Shown piece by piece: positions 9,581 through 21,920 of a DNA stretch of 64,000 nucleotides. The notes beneath the pieces are model-generated. The model saw only the letters and a list, made by a program, of their open reading frames with translations. It made no database searches and was not told where the DNA came from. This DNA comes from Leucocoprinus leucothites. Its lineage: Eukaryota > Basidiomycota > Agaricomycetes > Agaricales > Agaricaceae. The stretch lies in contig JAACJO010000016.1 of NCBI GenBank assembly GCA_013368445.1, positions 496,001 to 560,000 on the forward strand, in the 5' to 3' direction. Each line of letters begins with the position of its first letter. The first letter of the stretch is position 1. Made by a program: the position numbers and the translations under genes.

Positions 9581-12500
9581 ATGGATATCATTCCCTCTGC
9601 AGACCTCCCAGGGGCCTCTTTTGATTTTCGCGATGTAAGAAGTGTCTTCGAGGATGCTGCCGCCGGTAAGTTGCTGCCTAGTTCTACTAGAAATTAGTCG
9701 CTGAATGAAGCGCTAGATATGAATGACGACCAGATGCTGTTCATGGATGGATTTTCTCTCCAGGATGCCATGGCGGCGTTCGAGGTGAGTGTAAAATAGC
9801 AAATATAGATCTCTTTGTTTCATAAGTATTTACTTCGTCAGATTGGTGAACCGCGCCTCGACAGCGGGTATATTCCGGCTGGCGGCGTCAGGCCCAAGTT
9901 TAACCCCCTTGCACCTCTTTTACCCGAGGAAATATGCTGGATTATTGATAGAGCATTTTCATACGAGGTGTGTGCATGATCTTAATCACTATTAGTTTCT
10001 TGCTAAAACGCACTCCTAGATGGAATGGCACAACGGAAACTTCATGTCACATACTGTCTTGACACTGCTCTACATTCACCACCTCGATTCCATCGACCCA
10101 GATCTTGTCCAAACACCGCTTTCGACTTGGGACGATCCATTTCGCCCGCCAGAATTGATCACCGTCGTGCTCAGAGCTGCAGTCGCGGGCCTACTCAAGT
10201 GTTGCGACTTGACGTGGAGAGAGTTGTCTAAAGGCGCAGTCCAAGACGTACGCTGACGTCCCCTTTTTATCCGTTCGTCGCCCGAGTCACGATGGCATCT
10301 TCTGCTCTCCTTCGCATTAGACCGAAGACTGGCAAAGCGATAAATGCGAGATTTATTTACTTGAAGGCACCCCTGTTAGGGTTGTCACTTCAATGCTGGA
10401 GGAAGCGTCTGCGTGGGTTTCTGGCTCCCCAAAAGGTTCGCGCTGGTCATGATTTCTGTTACCTTGGCTGATCCTGAACTGTAGTTCCTTATCAGTGGAA
10501 GGACGCACTGATAGCCAGGCTCCAGTTGCGCAAGGTGCGAGTATTCGACTGTTGAGCTGATTCAGGTAGTTGACACACGGTATAGACGTTCCTGCAGCTA
10601 CTCGACACTGATGTCCATCGGTCACTTACACAGTTCAAGGACTACATTAACATCTGTCAAGAATTCCTACGTCAGCTTGGTTCACAGTCAATACCGGAAC
10701 CGCACCAAGAGTCGGCTGCGCATCTCGCATTCGATCCCTACATCTCAAAACGGCTTAACACCGCTGTTCCAATACGAGTGCTGCCTCTCGGATCTCCTAA
10801 CGACACCTGGCAAGCGCTCACCGTGTTTTTTGAGGGTTTGAGAGAGATCACCCGCTTAGCCTCCGCTCATAGTCTTACAACATGGAAGGTGATGTGCTCA
10901 TCACCTAAACTCCACCCTCGTGCTTATCTGTGTTCTGCAGGTCATAGGGAATCTGCGGGTATGGACTGCGAAATCGCCAATCCAACAACCATACATCAGA
11001 TCATTGATACAGGTACATCCTCGGCTCTAGACTTACTTCCGATACTTGACTGACAATGTGCTTGCTGACCAGTCAGCATTTTATGATGGGCTACTTGTGT
11101 TCGACAGCTACCCGTTCGTTTGGCTTGTGGATAAATTCTTCTTTGAGACAACTGGAATTACATGGTCGTACTTCCAATCACAAATCAGTCAGCGATGGAC
11201 TGGGAGCTCCATACCTTCTTTCGACCTGCTTGAGAGGGACATTTACAAGGTAGCGTTTTCTTCCATCCCACGATGGAAGGGGCTGATGATTTCGTTCTAT
11301 AGCTAATGTTACCGCATATAAGAGGAAACTGGAGTAATCCCCCGCGGAGGCGGAGACATCTGATGAAGACGCTAGTTAGATGGCATCATCTGTACGACGC
11401 GATATCAGAGATGGTGTTATACATTGACACCTCGGTAAGCCTTTCCTCCTAGTGCTCAGATTCAACTCCAACGCAATCATTTTCGCTATAGGATCTCCCG
11501 CCAAACAACATCATCTCTGCTATCCCCCATGCAATTCTTCTCTGGCGATTATCCGCCATTCGAGAAATCGTGTTTTCAGGATTTCAGCTGGAGCTGTACG
11601 GGCCAGAGGAGAGAACATTGGCCTACTGGTATCTAGTACAGGTGTTTGAGCTTGAACTGGAGTGCTACGACGCCCTGTTACCTGGTATGCCACAAAGTAC
11701 GCCTTTAGCTCCTTTCGGCTATACTTCTTTGTTGATCAGCCTGGATAGATACACCAGCCTTGTTCGAAATGTTATACAACCAACAAGTAACAACCGCACT
11801 CCAGTCTCTTTGTACTTCGTTGTTCATTGTAGGTCCCACCAACTAATTCGGATTAAACGGAAGGGTGACTTATTAACACTTTGTTTGGTCTCGTCGGGTT
11901 CGCTCGTATAGATGACGCTACCCCTCTTCTCATTCAATTGGAACCGAGCAAGACCAAACTTCTTCCGGCGATATAAATGGGCGTTCAAACCGGATTATGA
12001 GAGATTCGATACTGTACCTGTTGGGCATCCGGACCTCGTACAGTTCATGCGTGCGTGTTCGAACACTTTGAAGGTACATTTCTGTTCATATTGTTGACCC
12101 GAAACATGAGCTCACCTTGTGGTTTGGATAGGGCGAGAATGCGTCACCTAGTGAAGGGGTTGAGCTTGCAACCGGGCTATTGAGAGATATACTTGGTATA
12201 GGACAAAACGGAAAAGAGACCGGTCAAAGCACCACGCCCCGACAGCTGGGAGCCTGGGCAGAGGGATGGATTAGTGATCGACGAGAGGTATGCCTTCACA
12301 ACCAACAAAGTTGAGACCAATGCTTAATGTTTTCGGGAGTAGTTCATTGAAGAACTTATAAGCATAGCTGATGACCTCTCGTCTACCCTTATCTCGCCTT
12401 CACCTTCAAGCCTACCCTCCCTATCAAACCCACTACCTTCGTCGTCATCGTCGCCCACATTCTCTCCACCGATCACGCCTTCCACGTCAACTTCCACGTC

Positions 12501-12741
12501 TAATTCAATGACGAGCTCAACGATAGAGTCAGTCACGACGTCCACTACGGCTGCCTTAGATGAACACGCGGAGCGCGAGACTGAGATGACCCCAAAGCAT
12601 CGTCCCGGAGTGGATGTAGACACGCAGAACGATGGCGAGAGTGTAGTTCGTGTAGCCGCAAGAGATATTGGGTTAATTTGGGACCCAAAAATCCACCCTT
12701 GGTTCCCAATACCGAAATCCAGACATATGCATACGAACTGA
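9581..12741 (+). CDS. NAA35: NatC N-terminal acetyltransferase auxiliary subunit (NAA35/MAK10)
   Basis: Fifteen exons: 9581-9665, 9717-9784, 9842-9967, 10020-10247, 10321-10435, 10485-10534, 10586-10888, 10941-11012, 11073-11249, 11303-11434, 11492-11684, 11740-11828, 11912-12073, 12132-12287, 12343-12741; total 2355 nt (784 aa). In yeast, Mak10/Naa35 anchors the catalytic Naa30 and Naa38 on the ribosome to acetylate Met-hydrophobic N-termini. The hallmark N-terminal block reads GFSLQDAMAAFEIGEPRLDSG, followed by LLPEEICWIIDRAFSYEMEWHNG and HTVLTLLYIHHLD. The middle AFDPYISKRLNTAVPIRVLPL and the late YGPEERTLAYWYLVQVFELE also fit. The last exon adds a serine/threonine/proline-rich stretch of about 60 residues before RVAARDIGLIWDPKIHPWFP, so this linker is probably disordered. 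Confidence 0.92.
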
Positions 12742-13401
12742 GCGTAACTTTTGGGGGGTTGATGGACTGTTGTGGCCGTTGGTTTTAATAAAAGTATATT
12801 ATGTATCGTGATATTTCTCCTCTCAATGTTTTCGTACTTGGGTTAAATGGCGTAATTCCCTTTTCTAGTCTGAGGGGTAGATCGAATCGACAACAATTGC
12901 CGTTAATTGGCCATGACGACGAATGTGATCTGGGCCTTTTTTGGGGTTCCACCACGATTTTACCCCTGGTCCATCTGCGATCGGAGGGGGCGTGTGGCAT
13001 GAAGGCCCTGGAAGCCCAAGCGCCATCGATCCGACCTCCGGGTTTTCAGGGATTGCTCAAAGAAGCTTTCGTCCACTGCCTGGCTACCTGAGATGAGAGA
13101 CTAGGCCCGAACGTTCTAACCTTAAAATAGTTTCGACGGAAGCATAGCTCTTGCTGCCCAGAAAATATTAACTCGACAAAATTGAGAAACAGGTTAAAGT
13201 TCGGTCAGTCGCGTTTGATCTAGTATTTCTTATAGACAGCTAATATACACTATGTACAAGATACATATTAAGTCCTGTTCGACTATTCATGCCTACTGGC
13301 GCTAGAGATACATGGCTATGATATCATTTCGTAAAGTGCGGTGAGAAGATCCGTTACAAAGAGATAAAAAACTCGAGAGATATAAAATCTTAGCATGGAC
13401 C
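12742..13401. other. intergenic between convergent genes
   Basis: Holds the 3' UTRs of NAA35 (AATAAAA near 12787) and of the minus-strand zinc-finger gene. A 96-codon plus-strand frame at 12801-13091 has no start context, splice sites or domain. Nothing else seen. Confidence 0.45.
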
Positions 13402-14839
13402 TCATGGCATGGCCTGACGCATCATCTCCATAAATTCTTTGTCTTCGTCAATCAACGGGTCCTTGAAGGTCTGTAAATCGGCCCCCCAGATAAAGGAACC
13501 CTCCATCGAGTTTCCTGCCGGCACAAAACTGCCACCGCCTGTACCGAAGTCGAAGTGGTCGAAACCTAGAAACATTGCCGATGCTGATGCCGACGGCCGC
13601 TGGTAGTGGCCAATGTCTGAGTTGACCGAGTATTCGAGCCAATCCATCGTGCCAAATATGCTCCCCATTTCCGGCTGGGTCCAGGAAGAGCTCTGTATAG
13701 ATGGGAAGCCGGTCATTTGCGCAAAGAACGGATCGACTGGGAAGTTTAAGGACAAGGGGTCGCTAGGGTAGGTCGTCGGATGACCACCGAAGACGGAAGG
13801 CGAGCAAGCCCAGGTGTTCGATATCGGCGCCTCTGGCATGTTTCTTTGGAGCGGGACATGGTAGTTCGAGGCGGGAAAGTGCGCGGGACGACGATAACCT
13901 TGCTGGTATGGCGTCGCGAACTCATACGGATGGGTATAAGGCAACGGTTCGCTTTGGGTGGTGACAATTGAGGGAGGTCCTACGAGAGCGTTTACCTGCG
14001 CCGTCGTGAGCCCCACGCCTTCAAGAGGGATGGGAAAATTCGGCCAGAGATCAGACGGGGTTGCCGGAGGTGTTGAATCTAAGCTTGAAGGCGAGCTAGC
14101 AGTGCCGTGAGAGGGAGTCTGGAGTCCAAGCCTCTCAGCCGCTTGGGCCATGGACGTTTCGGGTCCAGACCATGCTGGCGCTGGAGTATGAGCTTGGTCT
14201 GGAGTATGCTGCTGAGGCGGGTAGGGATTCGAAGCGCTTTGCGAGGGGGAGATAGCCGTGGTTTCCTTTGCCTTTCCTGAGGGTATAGCGACCTTCCTCT
14301 GAAAGCCTTTCGGGCGTTGAGGCACCTTGAGCTTTTACCGGGTCAGTTTCCTGTAGCCTGAGGATGAGCGGAGTCGACTTGGCTTACGTGCGTTTTCATA
14401 TGACGCTTGCGTGCTGACTGGTCAACAAAGCCTCGGTAGCACAGACTACAATTGTACTTCATCTCTCTGGTACTGTATGAAGGTTGAATCAATGTCAGAA
14501 ATGGACGAGTGAAGATCGGGAATACAGACTGGGTGCGTATGTGCGTTTCCAGATTAACTAATTTGGGTATTGGCCATGTTCTTTTGCATTGACCCGATCG
14601 TGCGTATGGACAAACTTGGCTGTGAATTATTTGAGTCACTCGCCTTTAGTGCCTGGAACGGGTGGGGCTCTTTACTACACTCACCTATCGTCGTCAGGCC
14701 TTTTGCCATGGATAGCCTCGCAGTGATCCCGTAAATCGACAAATTTTTCGTACTGGTGAGCACAATCGTAGGGGCAATGAAACTTCTGCCTTGGCCCCGG
14801 TATGTAGTTTTTTCCTCTGGTGTTGAGTTGCGGAGGCAT
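13402..14839 (-). CDS. C2H2 zinc-finger protein, probable transcription factor
   Basis: Exons: first exon ending at 14685, then 14619-14530, 14472-14388, 14325-13402 (the last three joined in frame). Three zinc-binding units at the N-terminus: HCPYDC..DLRDHCEAIHG (atypical), VCPYARSGQC..LVNLETHIRTH (wide Cys spacing) and a canonical C-x2-C-x12-H-x3-H finger with CSLC and RHMKTH. Fingers 2 and 3 are joined by a THTREMKY linker across an intron, typical of DNA-binding arrays. The 300-residue C-terminal part is rich in Pro, Ser, Gln and aromatic residues, as in activation domains. The start is uncertain: the ATG at 14839 is used here, but the frame stays open to about 14899 with no ATG, so an upstream exon may exist. 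Target genes cannot be inferred. Confidence 0.75.
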
Positions 14840-15344
14840 TGGTCCAAAGTGTCTTTCGTACTGGGAGGAGCGGGGGGAAAGCAAAGTATCTGTGTCCACA
14901 GTCCAATATAAGGCTCATCGTGTTAAGCGCCTTCTCGAGTGGCGGGCATAACTCAAGTGCAGCGAGAGAACCCGAGATCTCTTGGGAGGTTAGCTACACA
15001 GAGCCGTCCAGTGACAGCGGATTGTCAGATCTGAAAATTATTGCCAAACCCCTGAACAATATATATTTTCCAGAAGAAGTAAGCAGATACAGTGAAATTA
15101 CGTTTGAAAGCTGAAAACACAAGCTTGTGGAAATTCCACCTCCAATGCGCAATAGGTTCGGTGGTCAACAAGCGAGAGATTAGATCGCGAAATTTCAAAT
15201 ATAATGTGATCACGTGAATGATTGACGTTTACGCGCATTGTGCGAATCAGCGCGAGCCTGCCACCTAATTGAGTCGCGGCATTAGCATGTTGAACCTGCT
15301 ACGTTTCCCGTCCAATCCGGCCCTCGACCTGTTAGGCGACATTC

Positions 15345-16510
15345 ATGTCTGAACTCCTTTGCACAATCTGCCACCAGAGCAACACATACGACAAGTTTTT
15401 GGCACAACATTGCGGTATGCCAAACTTCAGACGCAGTCCGTTCATGTCCTAACTTTCGTCTACTTATGGGAAGGGCACGTATTTTGCGGAGACTGTACAA
15501 CTCAAATAAGCCGTAGGGAAAGAAAGTGCCCAACATGCAGGCGCGAATGGGGATCGAGATCTCCATTTCGATTATACCTCAACTTCCCTGATCCCGACAA
15601 GTCCACTCGCGTCTTTCACCACCTGGAAAGCATAGACAAAGACTCCTCTGCTATCCTGGTGGAAAAGACAAGTGGAATCATCAGGGATCTCGCGGAGGAT
15701 CCCGATATCCCCATGACCCACGACGCGGCAGTGCGTATATTTGCCATTCAACCACCCAATGCCCAGCTAAATTGAGCCATCCCTTCTGTCATTTTGGTGT
15801 CCACAGACGCTTCTTCTCGATGCGGCGCTTCGGCTGGAGGAACGTGTCTCACCCCTAGCGTCTGAATTAGGATATGTCCGTCAGGAGAATGAGGCACTGC
15901 GTCAACAGCTCAAGGACTTGAATGCACAACTCAAATCCAAAGATGCACTAGTCTCGGATCTAGATCGACTGAACCAAACGGTCATGGAACGTGAAGTCGC
16001 AATTTCTTTAGTTCGCGATGAACTTGCACATGAAAAGCAGAAGAGGCAGTCCGAACACGACACAAACCGTCGTCTGACTCGCTCTCTTCGCAAAAAGCAA
16101 GAGGAAATCAAAACCAAGGAAAATGAAATTGACAGCCTCAAGTCGGGAATTGTGGAGCGCGACAAACAGGTTCGTTCAAATGTTCTCCGCCACAAAAGCT
16201 CGCCCTCATGCACATCAATCAATTGTAGCTGGGTTTGATGAAGTCCAAGCTTCGTGCCCTTGTGAAACTTACGAAGCCTCCCAAAACACCGGTCCAGAAT
16301 CCGGATGACTCGCTTATTGTCGAACGGCCACAACCATTCTCAGTAAGTCGCCGGCTTTCCATTTTTTGAACCCTCGATATTTATTTTCGTCCCCTTCAGG
16401 AGATCGAGAATTCTGGAAACGAGAAAAATTCCCTTAACTCTGCCTCAGCCAGCTCTGGACCCTTATCAGGATTACTCTCGCTTTCAAAGCGTAAGAAAGC
16501 TGATTTATGA
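15345..16510 (+). CDS. RING-finger coiled-coil protein, probable E3 ubiquitin ligase
   Basis: Five exons: 15345-15414, 15474-15730, 15807-16169, 16229-16342, 16400-16510 (915 nt, 304 aa). The N-terminal C3HC4 RING reads LCTIC, then CGHVFCGDC (split by intron 1) and CPTC, covering about residues 5-50; all eight zinc ligands are present. Residues about 108-230 form a long charged coiled coil (LRLEERVSPLASELGYVRQE onward, rich in E, K and Q heptads). The tail is basic, ending SKRKKADL, and could be a nuclear localisation signal. N-terminal RING plus coiled coil resembles TRAIP-type E3 ligases, but this is by architecture only. It is transcribed away from the zinc-finger gene. Confidence 0.82.
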
Positions 16511-16772
16511 TGACGACTCTTCAGAATGAGCTTTTTATGTCCTATATCTTCCCTCATCTAGTCGTATACCCGATCATTTGATACCAGTCTCCCCAGCAAT
16601 GAATATCTCAAAACCACAAAATCATTCCGTATATATTAAACACACTATACGCTAAGTAGGGGCATTAGCAATTAGGGGGGGGGGGGAGTAGTGCGTTAAC
16701 AGCCGCTGAAATTAGAGAGTAATACGAAATACTTGTGAAATTAGAATTAGGTTGGGACTATCACCACCGATA

Positions 16773-19700
16773 TCAGAGTTTCAGCATTCCCAGCATTAGA
16801 GTCGTGTCAAGCTCGCTGATCTCCTCATTCCCAAAATATGCAACACGACCCTTCCCGACTTCCACATACGCTACAGGCACATGCGTCGCCCTTTCTGGTC
16901 CAAGCCCCGGTTGACTCTTATACACCATAGCCTCAGGGCTAACATCATAAATAAAAGCACCCTCGGCATACACATGTTCCTGCTGGGCTGCGGAGGGCAA
17001 CCCCCTAATCAACGGGTTGTCCACATTCAGTCGAACCGACAATTCGGTCGCACTAGAGATTTTCCACGGAAGACAAAAATTATTGGACAGGTAACGTTCG
17101 AAATCGTCAGGAGGCGTCATGACACCGAAATCGCCGCCGAAAATCACGGTCCCTCCTGACCATGCATAAATAGCAATTTGATACCCTAACCATTCGCGTT
17201 CGGGCACGGAAAACATGTCGTCAAGGACCAAGACCCCAAGAAGGTCACGCGAGGAAAAAAGATCCGCTAGTCTGGGATCGGAGAGGTGTTCATCGGTGAC
17301 AATTTCCACGTTTCTTTCCTTTAATTTCCGGAACAGTGGGGTTTGTTGGTACTCGTCTATAGTGTCGGACTGCGTGAGTACGACGATGAAATTGTGGGGG
17401 AGAGGTTTAGGGGCCACGCGTTGGGGCTTGAGTAAATCGAACATGGCGAGTAAGCTAGGCTTTGTGCATTCCTCCGAGTTGACGTCACCAATGTAACCGA
17501 CGTGCCCTTTATGGACTTTTGTAAAGACAATAGGTGATTCTGTCCGGGAGTTTATCCCCGCCCCACAAGGAGTATAGACGATATCTTGCGTCTTGACGTT
17601 GGACAGGAAAAGACCTTTGATGTATATCTTGTTCGGAAGGAATGTATTTGTTTCCACCAGCTCGTTTTCGTCCATGTTGCACTCGAGGGAGTCGCGAGTG
17701 TATGGACCAGCTTTCCACTCTAAGTCGAAGTTGGAGAAGAGCGGTGCCACGTCAGGGTACTGAACGAAGGAAGCAAAAGTGCCGCCGAAGACTACGGTAC
17801 CTCCCCCAAAAGCATAGGCAGCCACTTTTTTCAGAAGGTCTCCATGGTCTGGGTGCGTGACGCCTGGGTCGGTTACGAATACACCGCAAAGATGGGGCGA
17901 AAGCAGGAGCTCCTTTGCTCTAGCCTCCGATGTAACTTTTCTGACGTTTACCTTCACCTGAAGGGTGTCAATGTATGATTTGCAGACACTGCCCACGACA
18001 TCCTCATACTCGAGGGTAAGCTGCATGATGAAGCGCTTGTCATGAGATGAAGTAGGTATCCTGGCACTGCGGGAAGCAGTAGATGATTGAATTGAGGGGG
18101 AAGGTGAACTTGGTGGTGGAGAGGCAACGGAAGGTGGGGTCTTCTTCTTGCCACTTTTCTTCTTTCCTTTAGTTTTCTTCGGTGTTGAAGCTGGTGAGTG
18201 TACCCCCGGAACCTGTACTTGGGGCACAGCAGGCGTAGGTAGAGGTCCGTCCAGTAAGCCGAGCATGGCTAGGATGGTGTTTGTAGAACTGTCCTCCGCA
18301 TTGACGTCACCCAAGAAACTAACGAACCCATTGCCGACGCGGATGGTAACAGCAGGCGACTCATCAAAGTCGGTGATGGGAGCGGATGGGAAGACAGCGG
18401 ACTGTGTACGCGACGATTCGTTCGCCCGGTATAAAGCCGACGAGGAGCTAATTCCTCGGACGTGTAGAGCCTTCATGCTGTACGACTTGTCGAGTGACGG
18501 ATTGTTCTTCACAATATCGTTTCCAGGGTCCTTGAAAAATGTTGTGCGGAAGTATGATCCACGCTCCCAGTTCAACCCGAAATTTCTGGAAAAGAACTGT
18601 CCGAAAGAGGAGCCGGAGATGAAGGAGGGGAACAAGCAACCGAAAACGACCGAACCACCGCGTTTGACGTAGTCGACCAGCTTCGAGACGACGTTGGAGT
18701 GCTTTCGGTCAATGATACCGCCATCAGCTACAATGACACCAGTCAATTCTGGGGCACTGAGACAGGTCACAGCTTGAGCCGTGTTCTTCGCGCAAACAAC
18801 CTTGATCTTGCCCTTGAGTGCATGAAGGAGATGCTTGTTGATATTCTCAAACATCTCCTCGTCCTCTAAGCAGAGAGTAAGAACAAAGCGGTCATTTGCA
18901 GTAGATATGTCTGTCGATGGATTCGCTTTGGTCCTCGCCTTATCCTTCAGCCTCGACTTGAGGACATCAGCAGACATGGCAGAATACAGGTCAAGGTCGG
19001 ATCGGTAATCGCGTGCTTTCTTTAGCCGGCCGAATTGCGATGTGTTCTCGAGTGCTGCGATGGTAAGACGATCGGCGTCTGGTTTGTTCATGGCGTCGGT
19101 AAGTTTTTTGGCGGCGCTGACCTCCTTCAATGAGCTCCACCAGCCTTCAAGGAGATAAGACACAGAATGGGCGTATGAACAGCTTTGATTTTGCTTGCAA
19201 GAGCCAAGTAGATAATCAATGCACACATTTTGACCCCTACATGACATTAGATTGGGAGGTGGAAAGAACAAATAAATACGTACATTTCGTCCCGCACGCT
19301 CTTATCATCAGGTGCATGGCTATAGCCGCATCTTGCACCTTTGCCGCAACCACCACGATTATGGAACCTGCAGGCTTTTCTATTTCCAACGTGCCTCACA
19401 TCCTCAGAGTCTGAGTCCAAAGGAGGGTCCCACTCTTCACCACCGAAAGGAGGAAATTCCTCGTCATAATTCGGTTCGGCTCTCTGACCATCTCCGCTTT
19501 TCTTTTTCTGCCAACGGACCTTAACAAGCTCATCTTGTGCTTCTGTTATATCCGGGTGGTTTTTGGTAACTACTAAAAGATCTGGGGTGGCAGTAAGTCT
19601 ATCGCAGTACGTGGAAGTAAAAAGATATTACGTACCAGTCTCAGCGGCTTTATTCAGCCCCTGACTCTTACGAGCCAATGCTCTGCGAAAACGTGCCTTC

Positions 19701-20171
19701 GCCATGCTGGGCGAGTGCAGCAGAGCGCAATCGGCGGCCCACTCAGCAAGTTCATACCTGAATAGTACAAACACCATCAGTATACGCGTCGTAGCTACCC
19801 TCAGACACATACTGCTGGAGTTTGAGGTATGCCGCTGCGAGGTTTGACATGATAATTGGGCGCATACCAACAGTCTTTGCCGCCTCATTGTACTTGCGAA
19901 TGGCTTCTACATAGCGTCCTTCTCTAAAATGGCTGTTACCCTGTGTGAAGCTACTCAGTTGTCAGATTCTGCGAGATCCTCTAACAAAACGAACCTCTTC
20001 CTTGAGCTTATCTGCCTGCAGTTTTCGCCTTTCAAATGCAGCTTCCCTGGCTTCTCTTCTTCTCATGACCGCTGGCCCGAACCTGAGTTTCTGATCTCCT
20101 TGAGGTCGCTTCGTAGGGCGCCTGGGGCTATCCAAATCGTTTTCGAGCACCGCAGGACTTGCAAATGCCAT
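16773..20171 (-). CDS. TPR + double CCCH zinc-finger protein with three repeats of an unnamed domain
   Basis: Five exons: 20171-19995, 19940-19813, 19757-19636, 19581-19284, 19236-16773 (3189 nt, 1062 aa). Residues about 58-140 form TPR repeats (GNSHFREGRYVEAIRKYNEA, SNLAAAYLKLQQYELAEWA). Two CCCH fingers follow: CRFHNRGGCGKGARCGYSH and CIDYLLGSCKQNQSCSYAH, the second starting just after the last intron. The remaining ~750 residues contain three related ~200-residue domains with the shared pattern: hydrophobic strand, [GV]V[IFL]V.D.., YA..GG[TS]VVFG, then a C-terminal G.[VF]..[FIY][LFI]G[DN].[NE] and a leucine-rich end. The fold pattern suggests a class I glutamine-amidotransferase-like or ThuA-like Rossmann domain, but no catalytic triad is evident. 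RNA binding is inferred from the CCCH pair. Confidence 0.85.
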
Positions 20172-20358
20172 GAGTGTCCCAATAGAGTTTGGCGGTATAT
20201 GTCAGGAGAGAGTCCAGAGAGCTTTGCCTGCCCGGAAGTCAGAAGAATGGTCAACGCGAATTACTAAAAATAGATGCGGTAGGAAGGTCATGCCACGTGA
20301 CCGCAACCAATTAAGCGACGCAGTTCTACGTCTTTCTCGCTACCACCAGTTACTAGTC

Positions 20359-21813
20359 ATGGCCAGCAGTTCCAGGATAACAAGGGCAGCAACACGTTCC
20401 ATGACCTTTAAAACGCGTCAGAGCGTACATAATCCGTCTGTGACCCTCTTTGAACCCGGTGACATTGAGGATTCTTCCCCATCTCCCGAACCTCCAATCA
20501 AACGGATCAAGACAGAACATGATACCGAGGCGTATACATCCTCTGCTCCACGGTCTACTCCCAGGAAACGCGCGAAGGCCGATGCAAGAACGCCCAAGAA
20601 AGTGGTGAAAGCAGCGTCGCCGAAGAAACCTAAACTAATACCCCAAGCCTTGGCTTCACCTCACCCCGCCCCGGAAAACTGGCGAGAGGTGTACGATACC
20701 ATCAAGGACATGCGGTCACGATTTACAGCACCTGTAGACACCATGGGCTGTGACCAGGCACAATATCAAGAAATTGACCCAAAGGTACGTTGAAACATGT
20801 GTTTCCACCTCGCAATCAACTTACGCGCCGAAGAACAGACGATTTTCGATTCTCGTGGCACTTATGCTGTCGTCGCAAACTAAGGACGAGGTCACCGATG
20901 CAGCTGTAAAGAAACTCCGAGCCGCAGTTGGTGGCGTGCTTTCCATCGAGGCAGTAATTGCGGCGGAGGAAACCATCGTTTCTGAAGCTATCAATAAAGT
21001 CGGTTTCTGGAGACGTAAAACGGGGTATGGGCACTTCGACTGTTAGCAAAATATTTTACTTATGTCATATGCATCTAGCTACATCAAAAAAGCAGCCCAA
21101 AAGCTCCACGATGATTTCGAGTCCGACTTACCGAAGACCGTGGACGAACTTTGCTCCTTGCCAGGAGTGGGGCCCAAGATGGCATTTTTGGCCCTTCAGT
21201 CCGCATGGAACCTGTACGTTGCGCCATATTACGTTTCCTATCGTGTCCCCTCACTCTTGCAACAGCAATCACGGAATCGGGGTAGATGTCCACGTTCATC
21301 GAATTACAAATCGCCTCGGATGGCACCAGAAGCCAACGAAGAACCCAGAGGAAACCAGGTACGTTGTTGATCACTTACTGCTCAGTGACCAGCGACTAAG
21401 AATCTCACCTCTCAGGTTGAACCTTCAATCATGGCTCCCATCCGAATTTCACAAAGAGATTAATCATCTGCTTGTCGGTTTTGGACAGGTATGTATCCCT
21501 CCCCAGTAGTGCCTCCCATTCTTACGAGCTCATTACCTAGGTCATCTGTTTGCCTGTTGGTCCGCGCTGCGATATGTGTGACCTATCACCACGAGGGCTC
21601 TGTCCGAGCGCCCAAAAGGTCACTAAAGCGACGAAACGTAAAGCCGTTGTTTTGGCCGACGGTTCACCAGCCAAGGTCAAAATAGAGCTAAAAACGGAAG
21701 AAACAAAGGAGTTTCCAAACCCCCTTGTCGATCAGGAATCCATGGCACAGCTGGAAGTCATGCCCAAGGAGGAAGACGAGGACCTCCCGATACCCAAAGT
21801 TGATGCGTCGTGA
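20359..21813 (+). CDS. NTH1: Endonuclease III DNA glycosylase/AP lyase, copy 1
   Basis: Six exons: 20359-20784, 20834-21024, 21079-21213, 21266-21358, 21416-21488, 21541-21813 (1191 nt, 396 aa). It removes oxidised pyrimidines in base excision repair and cleaves the abasic site. The family core starts at [20 protein letters not shown]. The helix-hairpin-helix LPGVGPKMA carries the catalytic Lys, and [17 protein letters not shown] carries the catalytic Asp. The 4Fe-4S loop is [11 protein letters not shown] followed by C seven residues later, complete. The first 100 residues are basic with KR clusters ([14 protein letters not shown]), fitting nuclear targeting. A second intact copy lies 15 kb away on the other strand. 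Confidence 0.94.
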
Positions 21814-21920
21814 CGAGTGGTTGCACAGTTTCTATCGATCAGACGCATCCATCTACAACATATCTTATATCGCGTATCTAATCCATGAATCCATATGCAT
21901 GGCATCTGTCGTCTAAACCC

